From assembly GCF_047501535.1 (NCBI RefSeq), contig NZ_JAZDRJ010000008.1, forward strand, positions 113,873 through 177,872: 64,000 nt of DNA, read 5' to 3'. A model generated the notes under the pieces. It saw only the letters and a list, made by a program, of their open reading frames with translations, made no database searches and was not told the DNA's origin. Shown in pieces: positions 52,282-63,060 of this stretch. The translations under genes and the position numbers were made by a program. This stretch comes from Yanghanlia sp047501535 (GTDB lineage: Bacteria; Pseudomonadota; Gammaproteobacteria; Burkholderiales; Burkholderiaceae_B). Every line of letters begins with the position of its first letter. Position 1 is the first letter of the stretch.

Positions 52282-52782
52282 ATGCTGCGTGTTAGTAAAA
52301 TCATTGATTACGGCACCCTGGTTCTGACCCACATGGCGGCAGACCCAGAAAGGGTATTCAGCGCGGCTGATTTGGCTGCCACGCTGGGCCTGGGGCAGCC
52401 TGTCGTAAGCAAGGTGCTCAAGACCCTTACACAGCGTGAAATTGTTAAAAGCACACGCGGAGCACGTGGCGGCTATGCGCTTAGCAAAGCCCCCGAAGCC
52501 ATCAGCATTGCCGACATTATAGACGCCCTTGACGAACAACCTTTTGGCCTGACGGAATGTACAGCCACGCCTGGGTCGTGCAGTGTCGAGGCTGATTGCA
52601 ATATCCGCAGCAACTGGCAGCGTATAAACGCCATCGTTCGGAAAACGCTTGAGCAGGTTTCCATTGCCGACATGGTCACGCCCGCCGCCACAATTGAATT
52701 CATACCTGGCCAACCTTCTTCTTCGAGACTGGCGTCACCCGTTCCGGCGGCCAGCCCTTCGACATGGAGTTTCTCTGAATGA
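52282..52782 (+). CDS. Rrf2-family regulator of the SUF system
   Basis: 166 residues from ATG 52282. Winged helix-turn-helix: VSKIIDYGTLVLTHMA, DLAATLGLGQPVVSKVLKTLTQ, KSTRGARGGYALSKAP. Three Cys in TECTATPGSCSVEADC (about 92-107) match the Fe-S-binding spacing of IscR/SufR-type Rrf2 regulators. The last 35 residues are a Ser/Pro tail. Overlaps sufB by ATGA. It should sense iron-sulfur status and control sufBCDSUT. Confidence 0.92.
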   Translation: MLRVSKIIDYGTLVLTHMAADPERVFSAADLAATLGLGQPVVSKVLKTLTQREIVKSTRGARGGYALSKAPEAISIADIIDALDEQPFGLTECTATPGSCSVEADCNIRSNWQRINAIVRKTLEQVSIADMVTPAATIEFIPGQPSSSRLASPVPAASPSTWSFSE

Positions 52783-54230
52783 GCAGTAGCGCAACCGATC
52801 AACTCGACTCCTTTCTGGATAGGGAGTACACGGCGGGTTTCATTACTGAAATCGAGTCCGTCACCTTTCCCAAAGGCCTGTCCGAAGATACCATACGCCA
52901 ACTTTCGGCCATCAAGAACGAACCCGATTTTCTTCTGGAATGGCGCTTGGCCGCCTATCGAAAATGGCTGGAAATGACACCGCCCGAGTGGGCTCACGTC
53001 GATTTTCCGCCTATTGATTTCCAAGACCTGCGCTATTATTCGGCACCCAAAAGCAAGGCTGACGGCCCCAAAAGCCTGGATGAAGTCGACCCCGAGCTTT
53101 TGCGCACCTATGAAAAGCTGGGCGTGCCCTTGCACGAGCGCGCGCGTTTGGCCGGTGTGGCGGTCGATGCCGTGTTTGACTCGGTGTCTGTCGCGACGAC
53201 CTTCCGCAAACAATTGGAAGAGGTCGGCGTTATTTTTTGCCCCTTTTCGGAAGCCGTTCAGAAGTACCCTGAACTCATTAAAGAATACTTGGGCACCGTC
53301 GTGCCGCCCGGAGACAACTTCTACGCCGCGCTGAACTCGGCCGTGTTTTCCGATGGTTCTTTCGTGTATATCCCCAAGGGCGTGCGATGTCCGATGGAGT
53401 TGTCCACGTATTTCCGTATCAACGCTGCGGAGACCGGGCAATTTGAACGTACCCTCATCATCGCTGCCGAAGGCTCTTACGTCAGCTACTTGGAAGGCTG
53501 TACGGCGCCAATGCGTGACGAAAACCAATTGCACGCGGCCGTGGTCGAAATCGTGGCGCTTGAAGATGCCAAGGTGAAATACTCCACAGTGCAGAACTGG
53601 TATCCCGGAGATAAGGACGGGGTGGGTGGTATTTATAACTTTGTCACCAAGCGCGGCGAATGTCGTGGTGATCGTTCCCATATCTCTTGGACTCAGGTTG
53701 AAACCGGTTCCGCCATTACCTGGAAATACCCCAGTGTGGTCTTGCGTGGCGACGATTCCACCGGCGAGTTTTATTCGGTCGCCCTCAGTAACCACCGCCA
53801 GCAGGCCGATACCGGCACCAAGATGATCCACATCGGGCGTAACACTCGCAGCACCATCATTTCCAAGGGGATCTCGGCGGGGCGCGGCAGTAACGCCTAT
53901 CGTGGCTTGGTGCGCATGACGCCTAAGGCCGAAAATGCACGTAACTTCACCCAGTGTGATTCTCTCTTGATCGGCAAAAAGTGCGCGGCACATACCTTCC
54001 CGGTCATGGAGGTTCAGAACCCCACCGCCAAGGTCGAGCACGAGGCCACCGCTTCGCGTATCGCAGAAGATCAACTGTTTTATGCCATGCAGCGTGGCCT
54101 GACGGCGGAAGATGCCGTGTCAATGATTGTCAACGGCTTTTGTAAAGAAGTATTCAAGGAACTTCCCATGGAGTTCGCGGTTGAAGCGCAGAATCTGCTG
54201 GGCGTCAGCCTTGAAGGCAGCGTCGGTTAA
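52779..54230 (+). CDS. sufB: SufB Fe-S scaffold subunit
   Basis: 483 residues. Subunit of the SufBC2D scaffold that builds clusters. Features: GVRCPMELSTYFRINAAETGQFERTLI, the beta-helix region SYLEGCTAPMRDENQLHAAVVE and the C-terminal ATASRIAEDQLFYAMQRGL. Full length. It starts in the stop of the regulator gene. Confidence 0.97.
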   Translation: MSSSATDQLDSFLDREYTAGFITEIESVTFPKGLSEDTIRQLSAIKNEPDFLLEWRLAAYRKWLEMTPPEWAHVDFPPIDFQDLRYYSAPKSKADGPKSLDEVDPELLRTYEKLGVPLHERARLAGVAVDAVFDSVSVATTFRKQLEEVGVIFCPFSEAVQKYPELIKEYLGTVVPPGDNFYAALNSAVFSDGSFVYIPKGVRCPMELSTYFRINAAETGQFERTLIIAAEGSYVSYLEGCTAPMRDENQLHAAVVEIVALEDAKVKYSTVQNWYPGDKDGVGGIYNFVTKRGECRGDRSHISWTQVETGSAITWKYPSVVLRGDDSTGEFYSVALSNHRQQADTGTKMIHIGRNTRSTIISKGISAGRGSNAYRGLVRMTPKAENARNFTQCDSLLIGKKCAAHTFPVMEVQNPTAKVEHEATASRIAEDQLFYAMQRGLTAEDAVSMIVNGFCKEVFKELPMEFAVEAQNLLGVSLEGSVG

Positions 54231-54245
54231 CAAGGAAATATGATT

Positions 54246-55013
54246 ATGTTGAATATCAAAGATTTGCACGCTTCCGTTGAAGGCAAGCGTATTCTGAATG
54301 GCCTGTCGCTGCAGGTGAATGCTGGGGAAGTTCACGCCATCATGGGCCCTAACGGTTCGGGCAAAAGCACGCTTTCTCAAGTTCTCGCGGGTCGCGAAGA
54401 TTACGAGGTAGAAAGCGGCGAAGTTGAATACATGGGCCAGAACCTCCTGGAAATGGCGATTGAAGAGCGCGCCCGTGCCGGTGTTTTCCTAGCGTTCCAA
54501 TACCCCATTGAGATCCCCGGTGTGTCGAACGCCTATTTCTTGCGGGCATCGGTCAACGCCGTGCGTCGTCACCAGGGGCTGGAAGAGCTCGACGCCATGG
54601 ATTTCCTCAAGCGCGTCAAGGAAGAAATGAAAACCGTCGGCATGAAGGAAGAATTCCTCTACCGTTCGGTGAATGAAGGTTTTTCCGGTGGTGAGAAGAA
54701 GCGCAACGAAGTGCTGCAGATGTCGCTGCTAGAGCCAAAATTGGCGATTCTGGATGAAACCGATTCCGGTCTCGATATCGACGCACTGCGGGTGGTGGCT
54801 GACGGCGTTAATCGCATGCGTTCGCCTGATCGCGCTCTCATTGTCATCACCCACTATCAGCGCTTGCTGGATTACATCGTTCCGGATTACGTGCACGTGT
54901 TGTCGGGCGGCCGCATTGTGCGCTCGGGTGGTAGCGAGCTCGCCCACGAACTCGAAAAGAAAGGCTATGGCTGGGTCAAGGAACTGGAAGCCGAGCAGGG
55001 AGCGCGGGCATGA
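54246..55013 (+). CDS. sufC: SufC Fe-S assembly ATPase
   Basis: 255 residues. ABC ATPase of the SUF scaffold. Walker A GPNGSGKSTLSQVLAG (about 36-51), ABC signature FSGGEKKRNEVLQM (about 143), Walker B LAILDETDSGLDIDAL (about 164). The ATG at 54246 has AAGGA 8-9 bases upstream, better than 54240. Confidence 0.97.
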   Translation: MLNIKDLHASVEGKRILNGLSLQVNAGEVHAIMGPNGSGKSTLSQVLAGREDYEVESGEVEYMGQNLLEMAIEERARAGVFLAFQYPIEIPGVSNAYFLRASVNAVRRHQGLEELDAMDFLKRVKEEMKTVGMKEEFLYRSVNEGFSGGEKKRNEVLQMSLLEPKLAILDETDSGLDIDALRVVADGVNRMRSPDRALIVITHYQRLLDYIVPDYVHVLSGGRIVRSGGSELAHELEKKGYGWVKELEAEQGARA

Positions 55014-56316
55014 GTTCAGTGCAGTCTTGGGTGGCTGACTTTTCGGCCCGGCGCCAGCAGCTTTTGGGCGCCGACCATTCATGGTTGGCAGTCATGCGCC
55101 AGCGTGCGATCGACCGCTTTGCGGCGGAAGGCTGGCCGACACCGAAACAGGAAGACTGGCGCCACACGTCTCTGGCCCTGCTTGAGCAGGCCAATTTCAG
55201 CACACAGGCGGAATCGCAGGATGTCTCCGCGCAGGTGCACGCGCTCAAAGCAGGTGAGCAAGCTCACTGGCTGGTGTTTGTGGACGGGCGCTATCAGCCT
55301 TCGCTTAGCGAAGTTGGCGCTTTGCCGGCCGGTGCGCAAGTGGGCACCCTGGCCGATGCGCTGGCCCGTGACGCCGATCTCGTGCAACAGGCCTTTGGTA
55401 GCGAAACCGACGGCAATAGCACTGCAGCGCTTAACGTAGCATTGGCTGAAGACGGCGCATTCGTACACCTGAGCCGGGGCGTGGCGCTCGAACAACCCGT
55501 GCATGTGGTGTTTGTCGCAAGCGGCGAGGGCGCCGCTGTGTTTCCGCGGAATGTGTACATCGCCGAGGCCGGTTCGCATGGTCGCGTGGTCGAGCATTAC
55601 GTGGGGCGTGACGGCAACGTCACACTCACCAATACGGTGACGCGTGTGCAAGTTGCGGCGGATGCCAACTTGAGTCATGTACGTTTGCAGCAAGAAGCAC
55701 CGCAGGCTTTTCATCTGGCAGACGTGCATGTTGAACAGGAAGGCAAGTCGTATTTCGCCTCGCACTCCATTTCGCTTGGTGCGCGTATCGCGCGTCACGA
55801 TATCGCCACCCGCTTCGATGGCGAGCGGGCTGAAAGCCTGTTGAATGGTGTTTACTTCGCTAACGGCCAGCGCCATGTTGATCACCACACCCTGATTGGC
55901 CATGCGCAGCCTAATTGCGTAAGCAACGAGCATTATCGTGGCATTTTGGCTGATCGAGGCCGCGGCGTATTTCGTGGGCGTATTCTGGTAGCCCCAGGCG
56001 CTGATGGCACCGACGCCATCCAGCGTAACGACAGCTTGCTGCTATCCAAACTGGCACGTACCGACTCCCGCCCCGAGCTTGAAATTTACGCGGAAGATGT
56101 ACGTTGCACACATGGCGCAACAGTAGGGCAATTGAGTGAGGACAGCCTGTTCTACCTCATGGCCCGTGGTCTGGACGAAACACATGCCCGCAATGTGCTG
56201 ATCTACGCCTTTGTATTGGAAGGGCTGGCCCGCATTGAATCCGAGCCTGTACGCAACCGGGCAAGCAAAGCAGTCAGGGCGTTGATGCCAGGCGCCGATA
56301 TTCTCGAGGAGCTTGC

Positions 56317-56320
<4 letters not shown>
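55010..56320 (+). CDS. sufD: SufD Fe-S scaffold subunit
   Basis: 436 residues, starting inside the sufC stop. N-terminal RFAAEGWPTPKQEDWRHTSL, then a beta-helix core (SHISLGAR-like ARIARHDIATRF, HVDHHTLIGHAQPNCVSNEHYRGI, VFRGRILVAPGADGTDAIQ), and C-terminal CTHGATVGQLSEDSLFYLMARG with the conserved His. It partners with SufB and SufC. Confidence 0.96.
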
Positions 56321-57575
<1,255 letters not shown>

Positions 57576-57579
<4 letters not shown>

Positions 57580-58025
57580 GCGGATTCGGCGATTTACGAG
57601 AGCTTTACCAAGAAGTGATCTTTGATCACAACCGCAAGCCGCGCAATTTTCATGCGCTCGATCCGTGTACTCACCAAGCCGATGGTCATAACCCATTGTG
57701 CGGCGACCAGCTTACGGTTTATGCCCGTGTTGCAGGTGATGTGGTCGAGGATGTCAGCTTTATCGGCCACGGTTGCGCCATTTCAAAAGCATCGGCGTCG
57801 CTGATGACCGAAGCGGTCAAAGGCATGAAGATAGACGATGTTGAAAGCCTGTTTCGCGACATGCACGCCATGCTGACCGAATCGCATCCTGACCGCGATC
57901 TGGGCAAGCTTGAAGTGCTGTCCGGCGTGCGAGAATTTCCCGCCCGCGTCAAGTGCGCCACCCTGGCCTGGCACACTTTGCATAATGCTATTACCCAGGC
58001 CAGTGAAACCGCAAAGACCGAGTAG
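57576..58025 (+). CDS. sufU: SufU-type NifU-like sulfur acceptor
   Basis: 149 residues. Three conserved Cys plus Asp: NPLCGDQLTVY (about 41), GHGCAISKASASLM (about 66), VKCATLAWHTL (about 128). The pattern with the insertion between the second and third Cys fits SufU, which relays sulfur from SufS. It lies in the ATGA chain of the operon. Confidence 0.94.
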
Positions 58026-58031
58026 CGCATC

Positions 58032-58589
58032 ATGATGTATTTGAAGAGCGAAGAAATCGAGGTTCTGCGAGATTGCCCGGCGACCACCATACCTTATGGC
58101 TCGCCAGTCACGATCGAGAAGGGCTGTGTTGCCGTGATTACCCAGAACTTGGGTAGTAGCGTCACGGTTATGGTACAGGGCAACCTTTACCGGGTTGAAG
58201 GGCAAGATGTAGACGCCCTTGGCCTGGAAGTTCAGGAAGAAGAGCGTCACATTCCCGAAGGGCCGGTCACACAGGAATTTATTGAGAAAACGGCGTGGGA
58301 AGTCATGAAGACTTGCTTCGACCCGGAAATTCCTGTGGATATCGTTAATCTCGGCCTGGTCTACGGGTGTGACGTCATTCCCCTGGGAGACGAAACGTTC
58401 CGCGTGGAAGTGCGCATGACTCTGACCGCACCGGGTTGTGGCATGGGCACAATTATTGCTGAAGAAGCACGCAGCAAGATTCTGAACATTCATGGCGTGG
58501 AAGAAGTCGTGGTCGATCTCGTTTGGGATCCGCCATGGAGCCGGGAAATGATGAGCGAGTCGGCGCGGCTGCAATTAGGCATGCTCTGA
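58032..58589 (+). CDS. sufT: Fe-S maturation factor SufT (MIP18/DUF59)
   Basis: 185 residues, start MMYLKSEEIEVL. The DUF59/MIP18 domain is C-terminal: VMKTCFDPEIPVDIVNLGLVYG and MTLTAPGCGMGTIIAEEA, with the conserved Cys in the second motif. N-terminal half (about 1-80) is the SufT-specific extension. It assists cluster maturation. A GGGCCC-rich hairpin (58599-58616) follows. Confidence 0.93.
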   Translation: MMYLKSEEIEVLRDCPATTIPYGSPVTIEKGCVAVITQNLGSSVTVMVQGNLYRVEGQDVDALGLEVQEEERHIPEGPVTQEFIEKTAWEVMKTCFDPEIPVDIVNLGLVYGCDVIPLGDETFRVEVRMTLTAPGCGMGTIIAEEARSKILNIHGVEEVVVDLVWDPPWSREMMSESARLQLGML

Positions 58590-58620
58590 CCGCATCCGGC
58601 GGGCCCGCACGGGCCCGACT

Positions 58621-58646
58621 GTCCACGCCTTTCAACAGGAGTGGAC
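58621..58646 (+). promoter_or_regulatory. Inverted repeat enclosing the osmC ribosome-binding site
   Basis: GTCCAC (58621-58626) and GTGGAC (58641-58646) pair around a 14-base loop containing AGGA, and end at the base before the ATG. Folded, the hairpin would partly cover the ribosome-binding site. Confidence 0.4.
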
Positions 58647-59078
58647 ATGACAACGAAAAAAGGCTCAGCCATTTGGGAAGGCAGTTTCAAAGAGGGCAGT
58701 GGCAGCATCTCTACAGAATCTGGAGCGTTGAAAAAAGCGTCTTACGGCGTGTCGGCACGATTCGAAAACGAGCCCGGCAGCAACCCCGAAGAGCTCATTG
58801 CCGCGGCCCACGCCTCGTGCTTTTCCATGGCTTTATCCCTCATGCTGGGTGATGCGGGGTTTGAACCTGCCAGTATCGAAACCGAAGCGGCAGTCAAACT
58901 AGAAAAGGTGGGCGATGGCTTTGCCATCACCTCCAGCCACCTGTCCGTGTATGCTCGCGTGCCGGGAATCGAGCAGGAAAAATTCGTCGAAGTGGCGAGC
59001 CAGGCTAAAGCAGGGTGCCCGGTTTCCAAAGTACTGAATACCAAAATCACGATGGACGCCACGCTTTTGGCCGAATAA
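58647..59078 (+). CDS. OsmC-family peroxiredoxin-like protein
   Basis: 143 residues from ATG 58647 with AGGAG. OsmC fold: GSAIWEGSFKEGSGSI, NPEELIAAAHASCFSMALSLML with one active Cys (about 56), and KAGCPVSKVLNTKI with the second (about 125). These reduce organic peroxides. It follows the SUF operon; stress linkage is plausible but cotranscription is uncertain. Confidence 0.9.
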   Translation: MTTKKGSAIWEGSFKEGSGSISTESGALKKASYGVSARFENEPGSNPEELIAAAHASCFSMALSLMLGDAGFEPASIETEAAVKLEKVGDGFAITSSHLSVYARVPGIEQEKFVEVASQAKAGCPVSKVLNTKITMDATLLAE

Positions 59079-59226
59079 GACTATCTGTTTGGCTATATGG
59101 GCGGCTTGCCGGATGGAGTTTCTTTCTGCTGAGGGCCCTGAATTACGTGCGCGGCTGGTCATGAATGCGAGAAATGAAGTACAAGTGATGTTTCATTAAC
59201 TGTCTTGTTTCTCTGAGGTACTGGTT

Positions 59227-60780
59227 TTGAACGGCGCCGATAGTCTTTGCGATACCCTGCTTGCTCATGATATTGATGTGTGTTTTGCCAACCCTGGCAC
59301 ATCTGAAATGCATTTTGTCGCGGCGCTCGACAAAAAGCCGCAGATGCGCTGTGTGCTGGGAGTGTTCGAGGGCGTCGTAACAGGCGCGGCCGACGGCTAT
59401 GCACGCATTGCCGATAAGCCCGCAGCCACTTTGCTGCATTTGGGCCCAGGCATGGCCAACGGCTTGGCCAACATGCATAACGCGCGACGCGCCAAAACCC
59501 CCATGATTAACGTGGTGGGCGACCATGCCGTCTATCACTTGCCTAACGATGCGCCGCTGACCAGCGATATCGAGAGCTTGGCAAGGCCCATGTCGAATTT
59601 TGTGCGGCGCATTCGCAATGCGGCGGATGTTTCGCGTGCTACGGTGGAAGCCATTGAGGCTGCTCAGCAAGGGGAAGGTGGTGTATCCACGCTTATCCTG
59701 CCTGCCGACTCCGCCTGGAGCCCGGCGCCGGACATCCTTCATAAAGCGGCTGAGCCAATTCGCACCGAGGTTTCGGAAAGTGCACTGAAGCGCGTGACCG
59801 AAGCCTTGCGTAATGGCAGGCGTACGGTCTTGCTAGTAGGGGGGAAAGGGCTGCGGGGTGCCGCGCTCGAACACGCCAGCCGGGTCGCCCAGCATACCGG
59901 CGCGCGCTTGCTGGCGCCAGGTTCCAATGCCCGTATTGAACGTGGCCAAGGGCGTGTAAAAATCGAACGCATACCATTTAATGTCGACTTGGCCGTGCAG
60001 ATGCTGGCCGGCACGGAACAGCTCATACTGGTGGGTGCCGAAGCACCAGTGGCATTCTTCGCCTATCCAGGGAAACCCGGCACGTTCGCGCCGGAAGGCT
60101 GCGAAATCCTCAGCCTGACCAGGCCGTCCGACGACCTTTACAAAGCCCTCGAGGCACTGGCTGAGTCGGTTGGCGCCAAAGCAGTCGCTCCTGTCATCGC
60201 CCAGCCATCCGATCGTCTGGAAGCGCCATCTGATTCAACCGCCTTCAATGCCGACAGCATCATGCGAGCCATTGCCGCCTTGCTGCCGGAGAACGCCATA
60301 CTTTGCGATGAATCTGTAAGCTCCGGCCGCATGACGTTCGACCTGATGGCGGGTTCTGAGCGCCACGATTACCTGCAGATTACCGGCGGTGCCATTGGCT
60401 CAGGTATTCCCATGGCGACCGGGGCAGCTGTCGCCCGCCCTGACAGCAAAGTTGTTCTGATGCAAGCCGATGGCAGCGGCATGTTCACCATGCAGGCATT
60501 GTGGACGCAGGCACGTGAGCAACTCAATGTGGTTAACATCATTTTTGCCAATCGCAGCTACGCCATTCTGCACAACGAACTCAAGCAAGTTGGGGCAGGG
60601 CAGGCCGGTCATAATGCTCGCCGCATGCTCGACCTCGACGAGCCGGCCTTCGATTGGGTGCATATGGCCAAGGCGTGCGGGGTGGAAGGGGTGCGTGCCA
60701 CAGACACAGCCAGTTTTCTTGATGCGCTACGTACCGCGATTCAGCACAAAGGGCCTTTCCTGATCGAAGCAGTTATCTAA
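59227..60780 (+). CDS. Thiamine-diphosphate enzyme, acetolactate synthase/benzoylformate decarboxylase-like
   Basis: 517 residues starting with TTG 59227; GAGG is 9 bases upstream and the frame is closed at 59197-59199. N-terminal PYR domain: GADSLCDTLLAHDIDVCFANPGTSE with the catalytic Glu in GVFEGVVTGAADGYARI. Middle NAD/FAD-like domain (about 180-330); C-terminal PP domain with GAIGSGIPMATGAAVARPDSK and QADGSGMFTMQALWTQAREQLNVVNIIFANRSYAIL (GDG reads ADG, then N). Annotated in relatives as acetolactate synthase large subunit, but no small subunit is nearby. Substrate unknown. Confidence 0.85.
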   Translation: MNGADSLCDTLLAHDIDVCFANPGTSEMHFVAALDKKPQMRCVLGVFEGVVTGAADGYARIADKPAATLLHLGPGMANGLANMHNARRAKTPMINVVGDHAVYHLPNDAPLTSDIESLARPMSNFVRRIRNAADVSRATVEAIEAAQQGEGGVSTLILPADSAWSPAPDILHKAAEPIRTEVSESALKRVTEALRNGRRTVLLVGGKGLRGAALEHASRVAQHTGARLLAPGSNARIERGQGRVKIERIPFNVDLAVQMLAGTEQLILVGAEAPVAFFAYPGKPGTFAPEGCEILSLTRPSDDLYKALEALAESVGAKAVAPVIAQPSDRLEAPSDSTAFNADSIMRAIAALLPENAILCDESVSSGRMTFDLMAGSERHDYLQITGGAIGSGIPMATGAAVARPDSKVVLMQADGSGMFTMQALWTQAREQLNVVNIIFANRSYAILHNELKQVGAGQAGHNARRMLDLDEPAFDWVHMAKACGVEGVRATDTASFLDALRTAIQHKGPFLIEAVI

Positions 60781-60799
60781 GCATTCCGGAGCACAGTAA

Positions 60800-61579
60800 G
60801 TGAATTTCATATTCAAAGGCAATGAGCTCCTGCTGTGTGACAGCAGCATGACGTTTCCGGGGATGCACGAATGCGGGGCCATGGGGCTAGCGGCGGATAT
60901 GTTGCAACCAGTGTGGCTGACGCCGGAATGCGAGCATTACTGCACGCACGTCGCGCCCGACACCGAAGCGCCTGCAGGCTTTACTTTCCACAAGCTGCGG
61001 GCCGTTTTGGGGCACATGGGGGAATATGGGGCGCTGGCCAACCGCGCGTTCCAAGTGTCGGAATGGGTGCGCACACATCGCTATTGCGGCGTGTGCGCCA
61101 CGCCTATGCGCAAGTCAGAAAAAGAGCTGTGTTTCCATTGCCCAGCATGCGGTTTTTCCGCCTATCCGCGCGTTTCCCCTGCGATGATGGTGCTGATCAA
61201 GCGGGGCGATGAAATCCTGCTGGCCCGCCACTCAGAATACGCCACGGCACGCTATACCGCGTTGGCCGGTTTTGTTGAGGCGGGGGAAAACATTGAAGAA
61301 GCCATCCACCGTGAAGTGCTGGAAGAGGTCGGTTTGCATGTGAAAGACCTGCGCTACTTCGGCAGCCAATCATGGCCCTTCCCACATTCGCTGATGATCG
61401 CCTACACAGCAGAATACGACGGCGGTGAGCTGTGCATTCAGGAAGACGAGTTGGCTGATGCCCAATGGTTTGGCCCCGGAGACTTCCTGCCGCCCATCCC
61501 CACCACGGAATCCATCGCGGGGCGTTTGATCAGGGCGAATCTGCCGGGCGGCCCAGGGCCGTATGACTGGGGCGGCTGA
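60800..61579 (+). CDS. nudC: NAD(H) diphosphatase NudC (Nudix, RNA decapping)
   Basis: 259 residues starting with GTG 60800, with GGAGC upstream. It hydrolyses NADH and removes NAD caps from RNA. Zinc ribbon CGVCATPMR and CFHCPACGF (about 95-117), Nudix box GFVEAGENIEEAIHREVLEEVG, and the NADH-specific SQSWPFPHSLM (about 190). Full length. It follows the TPP enzyme by 19 bp. Confidence 0.95.
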   Translation: MNFIFKGNELLLCDSSMTFPGMHECGAMGLAADMLQPVWLTPECEHYCTHVAPDTEAPAGFTFHKLRAVLGHMGEYGALANRAFQVSEWVRTHRYCGVCATPMRKSEKELCFHCPACGFSAYPRVSPAMMVLIKRGDEILLARHSEYATARYTALAGFVEAGENIEEAIHREVLEEVGLHVKDLRYFGSQSWPFPHSLMIAYTAEYDGGELCIQEDELADAQWFGPGDFLPPIPTTESIAGRLIRANLPGGPGPYDWGG

Positions 61580-61704
61580 TTGAATGCCGCAAGCAAAGTC
61601 GAGCCACTTCATAAATGTATTATTTTGTAACCAGTCTGGTTTTATAAGGCACAAAGCCCCATAGTGTCTGTGGGGATATACTTCCCTTCTACTTAGGACT
61701 TAAA

Positions 61705-61914
61705 TTGAAAACAGAAACAGGTATCGTGAAGTGGTTCAACAATGACAAAGGATTCGGCTTTATCATGCCCGAATCCGGTGGCAAGGACCTCTTTGCACAT
61801 TACAGCGAAATCCAAGGCTCCGGCCATAAAAGCTTAGAAGAAAACCAGCGGGTTTCGTTCACGACGACGCAAGGGCAAAAAGGCCCGCAAGCGTCGAACA
61901 TTCAAGTCATTTGA
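61705..61914 (+). CDS. Cold-shock protein, TTG start
   Basis: 69 residues beginning with TTG 61705 (TAGGA 6 bases upstream; no in-frame ATG or GTG upstream). RNP1 NDKGFGFIMPE and RNP2 DLFAHYSEI, where consensus VFVHF reads LFAHY. Binds single-stranded nucleic acid. A strong terminator follows. Confidence 0.93.
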   Translation: MKTETGIVKWFNNDKGFGFIMPESGGKDLFAHYSEIQGSGHKSLEENQRVSFTTTQGQKGPQASNIQVI

Positions 61915-61963
61915 TCGTACCGCCCGCCTGAAATGGCGGGTAGTTAGAACGGTCAGATAAGGT

Positions 61964-61998
61964 CGGGCCCTTTGGAAACAGAGGGCCCGGTTTTTTTT
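61964..61998 (+). terminator. Terminator after the cold-shock gene
   Basis: CGGGCCCT (61964-61971) pairs with AGGGCCCG (61982-61989), followed by G and eight T. A smaller hairpin, CCCGCC/GGCGGG, lies at 61923-61940. Confidence 0.93.
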
Positions 61999-62124
61999 GC
62001 CTGTTGCGTTGGCGAAGTGAACGACGCGTGTTAGCGAGATTTGGCTTAGGATAGCGTCATGGCGCGGGTAGATGGACACGACGGTCGCATGGTGCTGCAT
62101 TGCCGATGAGCGTGTCCAGCGTCT

Positions 62125-62580
62125 TCACAAGAGCAGCTTCATCCCTTCATGGCTGGCAGTGAAGCCCAGCGCCTCGTAGAACCTAAGCGCATCGTGTCGT
62201 TGCTTATCACTCGTAAGTTGTACGAGCCCGCAGCCAGCATCTCTGGCTATGGCAATGGCATGCGCTAACAGAGCCTGCCCGATTTTTTTTCCACGATGCT
62301 CATTTCTTACCCGAACGCTCTCAATCTGCGCGCGCAGCATGCCCCCGCGCGACAAGCCGGGAATGAGCGTGAGTTGCAGCATGCCAACCACTTCAGAAGC
62401 AAGCACAGCCACGATGATGGTATTCCCCGCTTGAGCCTGAATTTGCTTGAATGCGGCCTCATAGGCACGGAGATGTTGTGCGCCATCGCGGGAGGCCCCG
62501 ATGGGGTCATCGGATAACAGGGTGGCAAGCTCCGGGAGGTCTGCGGTTTCCGCTTCGCGGAAGGTGAGGTTGGTTGTCAT
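62125..62580 (-). CDS. GNAT-family acetyltransferase
   Basis: 151 residues from ATG 62580 with AAGGGG 5 bases upstream; the open frame continues to 62835 but without homology. GNAT core: LTFREAETADLPELATLL, VVGMLQLTLIPGLSRGGMLRAQIESVRVRNEHRGKKIGQALL with the acetyl-CoA loop RGKKIGQAL, and ALRFYEALGFTASHEGMK. Substrate unknown. Confidence 0.9.
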   Translation of the reverse strand: MTTNLTFREAETADLPELATLLSDDPIGASRDGAQHLRAYEAAFKQIQAQAGNTIIVAVLASEVVGMLQLTLIPGLSRGGMLRAQIESVRVRNEHRGKKIGQALLAHAIAIARDAGCGLVQLTSDKQRHDALRFYEALGFTASHEGMKLLL

Positions 62581-62815
62581 ATGAACCCCTTGATAAAAAT
62601 GTGCGCTCTGCATGAGGGCGTATTCCGGCGATTCGTTCAGTTTTTTTGACCTTGATTCTAGGCGCAGTACAAGGGCAGGGTGTGAATGAACTCTGAATGA
62701 ACTCGAATCCCACGTACGCGTGTCGGTCGAACCTGGAATAACGTTTGATGGCAGTTTAGTGATCAGGGGTTGTGAAAGCCCGGTGGGATAAGGGTTTGCG
62801 AGATCTATCCGCAGG

Positions 62816-62836
62816 TTATTCACAGGGCTATTCACG
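62816..62836 (+). promoter_or_regulatory. DnaA-box-like pair
   Basis: TTATTCACA (62816-62824) and CTATTCACG (62828-62836) are tandem near-matches (one and three changes) to the DnaA box TTATCCACA. A tandem 11-bp TGAATGAACTC repeat lies at about 62683-62704. Otherwise 62581-62954 holds no gene. Confidence 0.4.
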
Positions 62837-62954
62837 GTTCGTGTTGATAAGTGACTGCCGTCTTGTGCAGTGAAAAATCGGTGTGATTAACCGTGTCTAG
62901 TGACTGCCCGTCTCCATTTGTGGGGTGGAGCGAGTATTAACCCTAGCCCTAGAC

Positions 62955-62988
62955 GCAAAAAAGCCCGCACGGTGGCGGGCATTTTTGC
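62955..62988 (-). terminator. Intrinsic terminator 73 bases past the tRNA remnant
   Basis: GCCCGC (62963-62968) and GCGGGC (62975-62980) with flanking GCAAAAA/TTTTTGC. On the minus strand it reads GCCCGCCACCGTGCGGGC then TTTTTT, exactly as a tRNA terminator. Confidence 0.85.
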
Positions 62989-63060
62989 GCTTTGCGGAGC
63001 GACAGCCATATTGCGGAGCGGCTAACTCGTCGGTGTTTCGTTTGAAACCCGCATGAATAC

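Noticed and set aside
52473..54074. 533-codon open frame on the minus strand
   Set aside because: It lies wholly opposite the end of the Rrf2 gene and most of sufB and resembles no family; long antisense frames are expected from the codon bias here.
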